A stretch of 64,000 bases of DNA, from positions 1,798,001 through 1,862,000 of the forward strand of contig JADNRZ010000002.1 in NCBI GenBank assembly GCA_015501605.1, in the 5' to 3' direction. The position numbers were made by a program, and so were the translations under genes. The stretch is from Panaeolus papilionaceus (Eukaryota; Basidiomycota; Agaricomycetes; Agaricales). The first letter of the stretch is position 1. Each line of letters begins with the position of its first letter. Positions 36,928 to 47,388 of the stretch are shown here, piece after piece. A model generated the notes under the pieces. That model worked only from the letters and a program-made list of their open reading frames with translations. It did no database searches and was not told where the DNA came from.

Positions 36928-37195
36928 TTTTAAATTTAAAAACCAAGAAAAAGGGTAAAATAAAACAGCAAGAAAGGTCAAGCAAGAGGAGCTCCTTTAC
37001 AACAACCTGCTTTTATAAACCAACTCAAATCTAAGTAACAATCCGGTCTTCGGCGCTTGAGCGGACCTAGATCATCTCCGGTCCTCGGCGATTACCCCCG
37101 AAAATAAATCTAATCTAATCAGACGCTTTAAAGATATCATCAACTTACAACGAGTCACCAAACAGTATTCTTATCTTTCTTTACACCAATCTATC
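36928..37195. promoter_or_regulatory. Divergent AAT / AspRS promoter with two CGG-N4-CGG repeats
   Basis: This is 268 bases between divergent start codons. Two near-identical 14-mers, tccggtcttcggcg (37042-37055) and tccggtcctcggcg (37077-37090), lie in direct orientation with starts 35 bases apart. Each contains CGG-N4-CGG, a spacing compatible with a Zn2Cys6 (Gal4-type) regulator. Their position between the two genes suggests shared control, but this is inferred. Confidence 0.5.
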
Positions 37196-39191
37196 ATGTC
37201 TGAACCAACAGAACCAGCTCAACAAACAGTAGGACAGTCAGTATATATCATATTTATCCTGTCTTCTGACTGATATGCCTTACTCAGAGTCGAGGACAAG
37301 GGTCCATCCAAGAGCGCTCTGAAGAAAGCCGCAAAAGAGGCTGAGAAGGAAAAAAAAGCAGCTGAACGAGCAGCAAAGGCTCAAGAAGAAGCAAGAAGGA
37401 AAGCAGAATCTGAAGTTGTGAGTTAGTCAATTGGAATTGTAATTTCTACCATCTCATTTTGTCAAAGGATGTGGCCGCTGGTCTCTATGGACCTCTCCCC
37501 CTGAATCAATCGCAATCGCGGCCCAAGCGAGAACGAGCCCAGATCTCAACCTTATCATCTTATGTCGGAGAGATTGTGCTTATTCGTGCTCGAGTACATA
37601 CATCCCGTGCTCAGGGGAACAAGATGGTGTTCCTAAACCTCCGTCAACGAACTGACTCAGTCCAGGCTTTGATTCATGCCGGCGAAAAGGTTTCAAAGCA
37701 GATGCTTAAATGGGCCGCTAGTTTGGCAGATGAAAGTATCGTTCTCGTCGAAGGTTCTGTTGTTAAAACTGCGGGGCCCGTCACAAGTACATCCGTCTCC
37801 GATGTCGAAATACATGTCTCTCAGGTGCGATTTAACTGTTATGTTGTACTCTCTCTAGCTAGTAACAACTACACAGATCCATCTCGTTTCTGGTATCGAT
37901 GGTCGTCTTCCCTTTACCGTCGAGGATGCTGCCAGACCTGAAAATGACAACGACTCTGCCGAAGTTCAGACAAAACGTGTTCTTCTTGACACGCGCCTAA
38001 ATAACCGAGTCATTGATCTTCGTGTGCGTACCTCGCCAGCATCCCATTACCGTTAGATTCTCATTATCCATGCAGACACAAACCAGTCAGGCTGTCTTTA
38101 AACTTCAAAGTGGTATCGGCGACCTTTTTCGCGAGTATTTGAGCCAGCACGGTTTCATCGAAATTCACAGTCCGAAACTTCAAGGAGCGGCAACAGAGTC
38201 TGGCGCTTCCGTCTTCAAGGTCAACTACTTCAAAGGCAAGCATGCAGCTTCGAGGGACTATCTATCAATCTTGACCCTTTACCTATAGGTGATGCCTTTT
38301 TGGCACAATCCCCTCAGCTTGCGAAGCAGATGGCTATAGCCGCTGACTTCGAGCGAGTCTATGAGATTGGGCCTGTTTTCCGCGCCGAAGACTCGAACAC
38401 CCACCGCCACATGACGGAATTCATTGGTCTTGATCTGGAAATGGCGATAGAAGAGCACTATCATGAGGTCATGGAGATGCTCGATGGCATGCTAAAGAAC
38501 ATCTTCAAGGGTCTACGTGATCGGTATAAAAAGGAAATTGAGGTGGTTAAGCAACAGTTCTCAGCAGACGACTTTAAGTGGAGAGAAGGCCCCGAAGGAA
38601 CGCTTGTTCTCTCTTTCCATCAAGCTGTTGATATCCTCATCGAGGATGGTGTTCCCAGGGAAGACCTTGACGATTTCAGGTACGGCAAACCAAGCTCGTA
38701 GCTTCACTTGGCTCATATTTTACTTTCATGAAGCACCGAAAATGAAAAAAGGCTTGGTCGCTTGATCAAAGCTAAATACGATACCGACTACTACATCATT
38801 GACAAGTTCCCGATGGCCCTTCGGCCATTCTACACGATGCCTGACCCCAACGACCCAGTAAGCCAAACCGTGCACTAATATTAAAGAATGAGCGTAACCT
38901 CAAAACAACAACCAGACTCTTTCCAATTCGTATGATTTCTTCATGCGTGGAGAAGAGATCCTCTCCGGAGCACAGCGTATCCACGACCCTCATCTGTTGT
39001 GCGAGAAGATGCGCAGCAAAGGTGTGAATCCCGATTCCATGAAACCATATGTCGACGCATTCCGCATGGGTTGCCCTCCCCACGGAGGAGGGGGAATTGG
39101 CTTGGAACGCGTGCTGATGCTCTTCTTGAAGCTGAATAACATCAGGCGAGCGTCGCTGTTCCCCAGAGACCCGAAGAGATTAGAGCCTTAG
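37196..39191 (+). CDS. DPS1: Aspartyl-tRNA synthetase, cytosolic
   Basis: This class IIb synthetase charges cytosolic tRNA-Asp. The start at 37196 gives [12 protein letters not shown] Lys/Ala-rich RNA-binding extension follows ([20 protein letters not shown]). Then the anticodon-binding OB fold ([39 protein letters not shown]), class II motif 1 ([20 protein letters not shown]), motif 2 ([19 protein letters not shown] with the catalytic Arg) and motif 3 ([32 protein letters not shown]). Aspartate recognition elements ([17 protein letters not shown]) are present. Seven introns, including one at each end of the catalytic core. Stop at 39189-39191. Confidence 0.96.
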
Positions 39192-39583
39192 TAATGTGGT
39201 GCAGCACAAGAACATCTTTCCTTGATAGATCTGTTGTTGAAATTGGAATATATCAACGTTTGTTTCGTTCAGACTGCTCGCATGTAGGGTCCACCTTCTT
39301 GCCCACTCCACTTAAAATAAACCACAGACTAGTGTGCGAAAGCGAATTATAAAGGTAATTTAACGTTGTGTATCGGAGAAGAGACCTGTTTAGGCATAGT
39401 CGTGTCAGCCAACAGCCGAAAAGAAGCTCGGGAGCGTTGCGCGCCTGATAAAAATATGGTCTAAAATGATAGATTCCGTTGAAATGAACCGAATCGTCAG
39501 CCATTTCCTTAGCTCAAACCAATGTGGTTAGCTCTCAACGTTGTGCGTCACTTTCCTCTCTTCCTAAAACCCAATTCGATTCG
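39192..39583 (+). other. AspRS 3' region and promoter of the membrane protein gene
   Basis: This 392-base gap holds the 3'UTR of the synthetase and a promoter. An open minus-strand frame at 39253-39504 shows no recognisable motif. A C/T-rich stretch (about 39549-39568) lies directly before the chosen start of the next gene. Confidence 0.35.
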
Positions 39584-40612
39584 ATGAGCTCCCAATCCCT
39601 TCCTTCCCCTTCTCCATCATTATCATCGTTCCTTTCTCCTCCTCCCACCTTAATCATGTTCCTCCCTAGAGCGGACACAGAGTCAGATGGATGTAGCTCA
39701 GGTCATATTTCATGCGCTCCTCCAACTGCAGTTTCTGCAACAGACACTAGTATTCGGGACCCCAGCTCTCTCGACCCACCTTCTCCAAATCCAAGGTATA
39801 TGGGCGATGGCCCTCACCGTTACATTGGGATAGGCATGGTTGCCGTCATGTTTACTATTGCTTTCTTCATCTGGCTTTACTACACCAAATGTCCCCGCAA
39901 TGAGCAAGGAGTGCGCGACTTTCGCCTGATAAACTGTCCTTGTTGTCGAGGACGGCATTCAAAGAAGGAAGTGACACAGGAGGATGATCTTGAAAGTGTC
40001 ACCACCAAAGCCCGCCCCAATACTGCGTACGACGACAAAGGGAGGAGATGGAGTCAGTCCGGAAAGATAAAGGGGGATCCTTATCCCTTGATGTCGGATG
40101 AGGGACGGCTAGAGGAGAAGGAGATGAAGAAGCCGCGCTTTGAGGAAGCACGAATCATCGACCTCGACGCTGATGCCAAAATCAAGCCTCTTGTGCAGAC
40201 ACGATCGTCCGTGGCGAAGAAGGAGAAAAGGAGGTCATCTGGGAGGAGAAACCCGACGATCAGAGGACGTTCCGGAGTACGCAAGGAGGTTTCGGGAGGC
40301 ATGGTCATCTACACGGAGGTCGCTCATCCACCTCGTGCGACACTAGCAGCTGGCAGAGATCGAGAATCCAGGAATATGTCTGAACGAAGGCTAGAACACA
40401 TGCAAGGTGTCCGATATGAGGTGAGCCTTAACCCAGTATATATGCTATCATCCTTCTTGTCACGCCAATCTATATCTGTATATGGCTGTGGATCATTTTG
40501 ACTCGGCAACAAGTCACTCTCAGAGTTACCGATGATTGATATCTCTTATTCTACACAGCCTATAGCGCCGCGTCAGCAGCGCCACGAACGACGACCAAGA
40601 CCACAGCACTAG
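39584..40612 (+). CDS. Single-pass membrane protein of unknown function
   Basis: I do not recognise this gene. ATG 39584 gives a Ser/Pro-rich segment (MSSQSLPSPSPSLSSFLSPP), a Pro/Ser/Thr-rich presumed extracellular part, then one clear membrane helix around residues 80-105 (YIGIGMVAVMFTIAFFIWLYYTK, 23 residues shown here only by ends: YIGIG...LYYTK). A juxtamembrane Cys pair (INCPCCRGRH) follows, then a long, highly charged cytoplasmic tail rich in Lys, Arg and Glu. An intron at about 40421-40557 adds a basic C-terminal exon (PIAPRQQRHERRPRPQH). An alternative start at the downstream Met (MFLPRADTESDG) is possible. The layout suggests a type I plasma-membrane or vesicle protein. Confidence 0.65.
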
Positions 40613-41409
40613 TGCCGTCCAAAACGGGGAAACCACAGGGGAGAGACTTGTATAATTCGGCAGAGGGGATCATTGAATCGGCTTTTGGAAACGTTGCTCT
40701 CAGAAGTGGAGTGAGAGATTTTTGTTATTACCACCTATGTTTGATCCTGCAGCAAGAAACATAGAAAACCACCACATTCAGGGATAATGGCCACATGTTA
40801 AATTATTGAACGACGCACCTATATTGTATGTACCATAGCTTTACTCATTCTTTGCATTGTCCGTAGTGTTTCGTTCTTCCAACTTTTGTCGTCATCCTGT
40901 GTAATAAAGCAACTTTTTTCATGTCGGAGGCAGAAATATCAGTAGGCAAGTGAATGGAATCACGAAAAAGAAATAAGTATGATGCGGGACACCCTGATGA
41001 GAAGCATATCCAAACGTAAAGGCTGTTTCAATGTACAAGTCGTATTGTTTCCACAAACTAAAAGGAAGAAACGTGTGTATAAGCGAAAGAATGGTGCGAC
41101 TGGAGATAGGAGTGGGGTAGAAAGTCCGCAATACGGCCAGAATTCTCAAGCTCTGACCATCTACTTATTAAAGCGAGTGTATAGGGAGCAAGCGAAGCAG
41201 AAGTATGTTTTACTACATAGACAAATGAATCAGCTTCATGGTATGGAATACTGCAAGGTGATCGTTAGAACCCATAAAGAAAGACATAAATAAAAGGCCA
41301 GAAAGAAAGTTGTACAAGAGTAGATGCAAAAATAATGAACTTAACAACCAGTTAAAACCACGAACCAATAAATGCAAATGATAGGGATTACAAGAGAGTG
41401 ATCGCACTC
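40613..41409. other. Convergent 3' region, about 800 bases without a supported gene
   Basis: This is the longest gene-free stretch in the window, lying between convergent genes. A 104-codon plus-strand frame at 40979-41293, very rich in Lys and Arg, shows no family motif and overlaps the presumed 3'UTR of the minus-strand gene, so I leave it uncalled. I see no repeats or RNA gene. Confidence 0.35.
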
Positions 41410-43292
41410 TCATCTCCGGCGGGACCTGCGTACATTCTGGGGACGGGACTGCGATGCACCGACAGCGGACTCGGGTACCGAGCCACCCTCCAACGCGGCG
41501 GCGATTACCTCGGCTGGGAGGTCGATGCGTACTCCGTCTGCGTATGTGAACGCGTCCAAGGGAGAATAAGCTGGAGGTTCCCGTCTTGCCAGAGCATTTG
41601 CGGGCAGTAGACGATCGTTTTCGCCACCATCCCTCGTCGGCGTTGTGCTACCGCTACTGGAGATGTCGTCAACTTCCTCTTCTAGTTGCTGAGGTGGAGG
41701 TTGGGTGTTAGCACTGCCGGTTCGACGGTGCCCAAGACTGATGGCCTGAAGATGAATATCCCGTTGACCAGGTGTGGGGGGGTTCAAGTTAGGGCTCATT
41801 GGTGACTCTGGAGGAGGAAGGAGATGTACCGTCAGGTCCTGTCGAGGAGCTGACAGTGATGTGGCGAAATGAGTGAGGGATGAGGACAACTGAAGCCGAT
41901 GATTGGTAAATGGGTTACGCGCACCTGCTCCTGCGTCATTTCCCCGTGTGCGTGGCGAAGAAGAGCGAAGTGAGGTGGAAATGCCTGCGGAGGTATTGCT
42001 ACCCCCGCCCAACAAAGGGGCAGAAGGATCTTCCGTGTCAGAGTTGTGCTCTTCAATAGATTCATCAATTGGTGTGATGGGTGGCGGTGGTGTCATCGGA
42101 GGAGGTTCTGCCAGTATGGAGCTGCGCAAAGGAGACGAGGCAACGAGACCACCAGCCCCTTGTCGTAGCCTGCGCTGCCTGTTTCGGTTAGATGACGAAT
42201 TTGTGGAACCGCTGTCGTTATTTGAGCGGACACGACCGCCAACGTCGAGGAGGATACTGCCACGCTCACTCCCGTAAGCAGGCGGTGGTGCCAACGTCCC
42301 AACACTCGGCGCCAAGCCCCATTTCTTGACGTTTGCCTCGATGAAGACGAAGCCTGCTTGACCTAGGTTAACGTGGACACTGCACGGTCCATCTGCTCCA
42401 ATGGTGGGAAACAAGTTGTACCGGCTGAGTCCAACAAAGGCATCCTCCAGTTTCCGGCCGTTGCGTGTGTAGAACACGGTGCCGGTTCTTGGGCGGTATC
42501 CCACACCGAGGACATCGCCCTCCTTAAGAGGAGCACCAAAGGGAGCAGCGGTGAAAGGATAGTTATGAGATTTCTCTCCGTTTGAATGGTAAGCAACGGA
42601 ATATCGATTGAGACCAGGAAGTCTGAACGGAGGATATGGTTTTGTGGCGAGGCCTACTGCGACTGTTGTAGTTACTGGCAAGTCGAACATCTTGACCTCC
42701 CAATAGTAAACTTCGTTTAGTTTTGGGAGAGGAAGATTGGATTGAACACATGAAGATGATTCAGGGTCAGGAAGAAAGGTGATTTCTGTACGAGCATGAA
42801 CAAGGAGAGAGTTGACTGTTTCATAATCCGGTTCAAAAGACCATGCTGCAACACCCTTCTCCTGTATAGACAAGAATTGAGATAGAGTTATATCTGTTGG
42901 AAGTGAATTTGGAGGGTATTGAAGTTGGTATTCTGTTGATGATGATGATGGATATAATGTTTTATAACGTTAATAATTGTTTATAATTCTTAAATAAAAT
43001 AGAGAAGCTGACCTTTAGAGCGATGATATGCCCTTCTAACGTTCTCTGGAACAGACTCTAACCAACTCGACTCTAGACTTTGAAAGCCACCCTCTCCTTC
43101 AATGAGCTCCTCTCTTGACATGTCAACTGGACCATCGTTATCTCTGAGAATGATACCTCTCCTCCTTCGTATAACGACAGCACATAGTAGGAAAGTAAGA
43201 AGGAGGAATAAAAAGGTAGATAAAACAATTAAAAGAGGTAAAAGAACGAGTATAGCGTCTGGTTGTTGATGTTCTGGTAGACGACCCGTCAT
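41410..43292 (-). CDS. Ssh4/Ear1-like SPRY-domain Rsp5 adaptor
   Basis: This is probably an endosomal/vacuolar membrane adaptor that recruits the ubiquitin ligase Rsp5 to cargo. ATG 43292 gives MTGRLPEHQQPDAIL, then a hydrophobic helix (LVLLPLLIVLSTFLFLLLTF) followed by RRRRG. An intron (about 42925-43014) leads to EYQLQYPPNSLPTD and the SPRY/B30.2 domain (AWSFEPDYETVNSLLVHART, VYYWEVKMFDLPVTTTVAVG, GLATKPYPPFRLPGLNRYSV, YRPRTGTVFYTRNGRKLEDA, FPTIGADGPCSVHVNLGQAG). After it come PY motifs for WW-domain binding: PPPAYG and EPPAYSP. The Ser/Pro-rich C-terminus ends RRSRRR. The N-terminal helix + SPRY + PY layout matches Ssh4/Ear1. Confidence 0.88.
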
Positions 43293-43365
43293 GGTCGTGG
43301 TGGGTTGAGGTCAAGGAAAGTGCTGTCCCGATTAGGAACAACCTCCTCTGATAATCACCCTCATC
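43293..43365. promoter_or_regulatory. 73-bp gap between SSH4-like and SNF4 start codons
   Basis: Only 73 bases separate the two divergent start codons. Both core promoters and leaders must overlap one another or extend into the neighbouring coding region. The sequence contains no evident TATA box. Confidence 0.45.
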
Positions 43366-44836
43366 ATGTCAACGACTCTTTCTCCAAAACCAAAGAGAAA
43401 ACCTTCTCAACGTCGTCCAAGAGCTGGTTCTTTTGCTCCTTTATATCCTTCACAAGAAGCTCATGATTCAGCTTTAAATTCTATAAGAGCCTTTTTAAAA
43501 TCTCATACAGCTTATGATGCCTTTCCAGTCAGTTTTAGGTTAATTGTTCTTGATACAAAGTTGAATGTCAAGAAAGCACTTCAATGTTTACTTTTAAACG
43601 GTACTTCTCCCTTTAACGAATGAAATTTTGTTTAATTTAATTTAATTCCTTATTCTATTTGCTTAGGTGTTGTTTCGGCTCCTTTGTGGAATAGCGACAA
43701 GTCAAAGTTCGCAGGAATGTTGACAGTCTTGGATATAATCCATCTAATTCAATACTATTATCGTACCGCCTCCTATGACTACGCCGCCGCCGACGTGGAA
43801 ACTTTCAGATTGGAATCCCTTAGAGGTCTGAGCACCTCCACTATCACCACTTCCCATCTCACTCACCAATCCTTAGACATCGAGAAAGAGCTTGGTGTTG
43901 ATCAACCCCCGCTTCTCAGAGAACACCCTTCCAGCTCTCTCTACGATGCAGCCCGACTGCTCATTCAAACACACGCGCGTAGACTGCCTCTCCTAGACCA
44001 TGACTCGGAAACAGGTCATGAAGTCATCGCCTCGGTTCTCACTCAATATCGACTTCTCAAGTTTATTTCGATCAATGTATGCCACTGTCTAACCCGCAGC
44101 TTATGACTTCCGCGCGGCTGATTACCTTGATAGTGTCATAAAGAAATACAACAACTTCACATCCCCCTTCGTAGACTCAAGATCGGAACTTACGTTGCTA
44201 ATCTACGACACGAAGTGCCCGAGGGCCAGAATCCATATTACCCGATCGCAACTGCGAGCCTTAATACCCCTGTTTTTGATGTTGTACACATGTTTTCAGA
44301 AAGATCCATCTCTGCTGTTCCAATCATCGACGAAGAAGGTATCGTCGTCAATTTGTATGAGACAGTGGATGTTATTGTGTGTATTTTCTTGCCATGGAAT
44401 TACTTGACACTTTTAACAAGTTGCATTAGACTCTTGTTCGTCTTGGAGCATACCAATCCTTGGATCTCAAGATCTCGGAAGCCTTAAATCAGAGGTCTCC
44501 TGACTTCCCCGGAGTCGTTATTTGTACATCGTCCGATTCCTTGGGCACCTTGCTGCAATTGATTAAAATGAGACGAGTTCATCGTTTAGTCGTCGTTGAA
44601 GGAGAAGTAAGTCTTTTGTTTGATAGATGTCTTCCATACTAATTTTAATTGATTATTGACAGGAGGAGGAAAGACGGGGTGGCAAGAAAGGCCGCCTCCT
44701 CGGCATTATCACCCTCAGCGACGTGCTGCAATATGTCATTGGTGCTGCTGGTATTGGAGAAGGCATCGAACCCCCCGAGGAGGACAGCAAAACGCCAAAT
44801 CCTGAAATGCAGCAAAGACGACAAGTCAGGCCTTAA
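43366..44836 (+). CDS. SNF4: SNF1/AMPK gamma subunit (Snf4)
   Basis: This is the nucleotide-sensing regulatory subunit of the SNF1 kinase complex. The start at 43366 gives a basic N-terminus (PKPKRKPSQRRPRAGSF), then the first CBS pair: FLKSHTAYDAFPVSFRLIVL, LNVKKALQCLLLNGVVSAPL, KFAGMLTVLDIIHLIQYYY. The second pair is ARRLPLLDHD, VLTQYRLLKFISIN, NPYYPIATASLNTPVFDVVH, ISAVPIIDEEGIVVNLYETV, VVICTSSDSLGTLLQLIKMR and LGIITLSDVLQYVIGAAGI. Splicing at 44074 (GTATGC) to about 44130 restores the conserved KIGTYV segment. C-terminus MQQRRQVRP, stop at 44834-44836. Six exons. Confidence 0.95.
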
Positions 44837-45132
44837 TACGCATCCTAATTAATGGCTACCAGCTTTTTGTCGCTTGCTTGGATTTCACTTCCGTTCCCGG
44901 TACATATCTTAATATTTCGCCATCTCACTGATATCAAAGAAAGTACTTTTATTCTTTTTTGTATGTATCTTCGTATTCCTGTACATCATGCTATTTTTAT
45001 ACACTGCTCTGTTGATGGTTTCGTCTGGGCACGATGTCACGCAAGGACACAACAAATGAATCCATGTCACATGGTGCGAACGCTGGCTGTCTGGTTAGGA
45101 CATATACATATTCAACCATTGCATCACATCAG

Positions 45133-45668
45133 ATGTGGCCACTGTATGTTACCCGAGTCGCTTATTTTGAAAAGCGCCTGGAAAAGGCGACGAAGCACCA
45201 AATCCTGTCGATTCTACAAGATAGCTCGAGGGAACTACGCCTGAGCCCTCTTGTGATGACCATCGAACAAGATGAAAAGGATCCAGCATGGTTCAACATT
45301 ACAGAGCGTCTTCCGCTTTTCGCTGGTCTAGAATCCACTACAACTTTTCAATGCTGTTTGACCAAGGTGGATCGAAAAACAGAGCAAGGTGCAACCAACG
45401 ATGTTCGAGCTGGACTGGGGACGACGATGAAGTGTGAATGGAGGGTTGAAGAAAGGGACTCTGTTCAAGGAGCATCACCAAACAAAGAACTTTGGCTGAG
45501 TGAAAGGGTCGAGGTCGAGGTGAGCTGGGAATCATTAAATGATTTCCTGCTGTTCTGACGATATTTGTGTTTAAGGGGCTGTTTTTCTTAATGCCTTACA
45601 TATATCAGACGATGACCAAAGCACAACAATCTATCATTGACATAATTGAAAGCAGAGCGCTCGCATAA
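45133..45668 (+). CDS. DUF7053-like protein, copy 1
   Basis: The function is unknown. The protein MWPLYVTRVAYFEKRLEKAT continues ILQDSSRELRLSPLV, KDPAWFNITERLPLFAGLE, TTTFQCCLTKVD, GLGTTMKCEWRVEERD and ELWLSERVEVE. After an intron (about 45521-45576) it ends GLFFLMPYIYQTMTKA and IIDIIESRALA. This pattern (LTR-start, LSPLV, DPxWFxITxRLP, T-x-F, G-x-G-x-x-x-x-x-x-WRV, LFFLMPYI) is that of a fungal family I associate with Pfam DUF7053; that name is from memory and tentative. The frame extends upstream to an ATG at 45034, but the paralogue agrees with the start MWPL used here. A hydrophobic frame beyond the stop (45707-45772) is discussed as a finding. Confidence 0.7.
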
Positions 45669-46375
45669 TCGTGAAGCTCATCAATGTTTTTGAATTAGGC
45701 GCTCCTTGGCATCGGCTGCATCGTTGGACTTTTAATTGTTTCGATCTCAGTTGTGATCTGGATGTGAGATAGGACTGTGAATTTCGAGGTCTTTATCATC
45801 TCGACAACGTCTATACGAACCTTACTTATGTATTGTTTTGTTTAAAGATATTTCCATGGTCTGTTATGTATCTTGCTTTATCTGCCAGTCCATAGCCAGC
45901 GAGCCAACGACTGTGGTTTAAGCCGAGCCAAGCTTACACAATACTTAGATGGTAACACGAAAACCAGCAAGGCGAGACGAGGGTCACGGTATTTTGGAAA
46001 TCTGATGGTGGCCGTAGTTTTATTATCGGTGCTTGTTGAGAAGTTAATCCCACGTCTTAGAGCCTATACAAAACTTAAGGCAGCTATTTCATCACGGATG
46101 TTTTCTGACGGAGGAGGTCTCTTCAGCGGAGGTTGTGTTGCCAACTTGTACACGTAACGCCCGGATCAGTTGCCATCGTACATCTAGGTTATAAGCGACT
46201 GTGGAGGGAATGGGCCGAGACTGGCCATTCATACTATACCCATTGCAGCAACAACAGTATACGAGTGTGGTTCGAAACCTTGGTCGGCCCTTCACCAACT
46301 CTCACACACTTGCTCCACTCGTACCGCGTTATAATCCGGAGAATACTAGATGCAACCATACATTGTCAAAGCATT
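45669..46375 (+). other. Spacer between the two DUF7053-like genes
   Basis: This 707-base spacer includes the 3' end of copy 1 and the promoter of copy 2. The 30 bases before each copy's ATG are similar (cattgcatcacatcag versus cattgtcaaagcatt), showing that the duplication reached into the leader. The rest shows no recognisable coding frame. Confidence 0.4.
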
Positions 46376-46979
46376 ATGTGGCCACTACATCTCACCCGCG
46401 TTGCGGTTTTCGAAAAGCGGTTCGAAACAGCGACGAAGAGCCAAATCTTGGCATTCTTGCAAGACAGCGAACAAGAACTGCGACTAAGCCCTGTTGTGAC
46501 CAAAGTCGAACAAGATCAAAATGACCCAGCTTGGTTTACAGTCACAGATAGTTTGCCGATGATGTGGGGCATAAAAACCACCACCACATTTCGATGTTAT
46601 TCAGAAAAAGTAGACCTGGAGCAGGAGCAAGGGACAAACAATGTTGTCTGGGCTGGAATGGGGACATGGCTGCGATGTGAGCGAAGAGTGGAGGAAAGGG
46701 ATGCTCCGCCTGGCGCTGCATCGTCGCAGAAGGAGGTTTGGATTCGGGAAAAAGTGGTGGTCAAGGTGCGTCGCTCATGATAATGCCTTGGCCTCTCCTA
46801 ACCAGTTTTTTTATACTCATCTTTATATCAAACAGGGTTTGCTTTTCTTGATGCCTTATATCTATCGTACAATGGTCAAAACTCATGAAGTTACTCTGAA
46901 CCTCATTGAGCCTAGAGCACTCAAACGTTTGTGTTTAATTCCCTTCTATTCCAATTTTTATTCGGTATCTCACCTTTGA
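46376..46979 (+). CDS. DUF7053-like protein, copy 2
   Basis: This is the tandem paralogue of the preceding gene, function unknown. It starts MWPLHLTRVAVFEKRFETAT, then ILAFLQDSEQELRLSPVVT, DPAWFTVTDSLPMMWGIKT, TTFRCYSEKVDLEQEQ, GMGTWLRCERRVEERD and EVWIREKVVVK. After an intron (about 46765-46835) the last exon gives GLLFLMPYIYRTMVKT and NLIEPRALKR. The stop is placed at 46977-46979. The final ten or so codons differ from copy 1, and another splice near 46930 could give a different end. Both copies keep all shared motifs, so both appear functional. Confidence 0.68.
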
Positions 46980-47388
46980 TTTTTAGAGTATTACGCGTCA
47001 CAGGAATTTCTTGCTTAGGCGCCCACGTCGATGCGTTGGTCACTCCGCCGGCTTGGCGCCTTGACACTCAATATCAATACATATCCACCCTCAAGCTTTG
47101 TCAAGGATAGTTGCTAGTCTTTCTTTTTTACTATGTATTTCAATTTCTTCCGTTTGTATGAACTCTCAAAGTCAGGACGTTTTATTCAAGGAGCCCAGCG
47201 ATGATTGAAGTAACTTGGGAGGATGCTGATTGTGGCATTTAACACTGGGAATTCTCTCATGAGGCGATCGAATAGGTAGCCCCAGTTGACACTTTGTCCC
47301 TTCGAGTTTGTTACGGAGATTATCGATGATTCAAGCATTATTTTATTGATGTTGATGATTCGTTCACGAAGAAAGGTTCAACTCATCA
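46980..47388 (+). other. Spacer before the methyltransferase gene
   Basis: This 409-base gap has no recognisable coding frame or RNA gene. It presumably holds the 3'UTR of the DUF7053-like copy 2 and the methyltransferase promoter. Confidence 0.3.

Noticed and set aside
40979..41293. 104-codon Lys/Arg-rich plus-strand frame
   Set aside because: Composition reflects A-rich DNA, with no recognisable motif; it lies in a convergent 3' region and overlaps presumed untranslated sequence.
46133..46375. In-frame upstream extension of DUF7053-like copy 2
   Set aside because: It does not resemble the family and is not shared with copy 1; the MWPL start agrees between the two copies.
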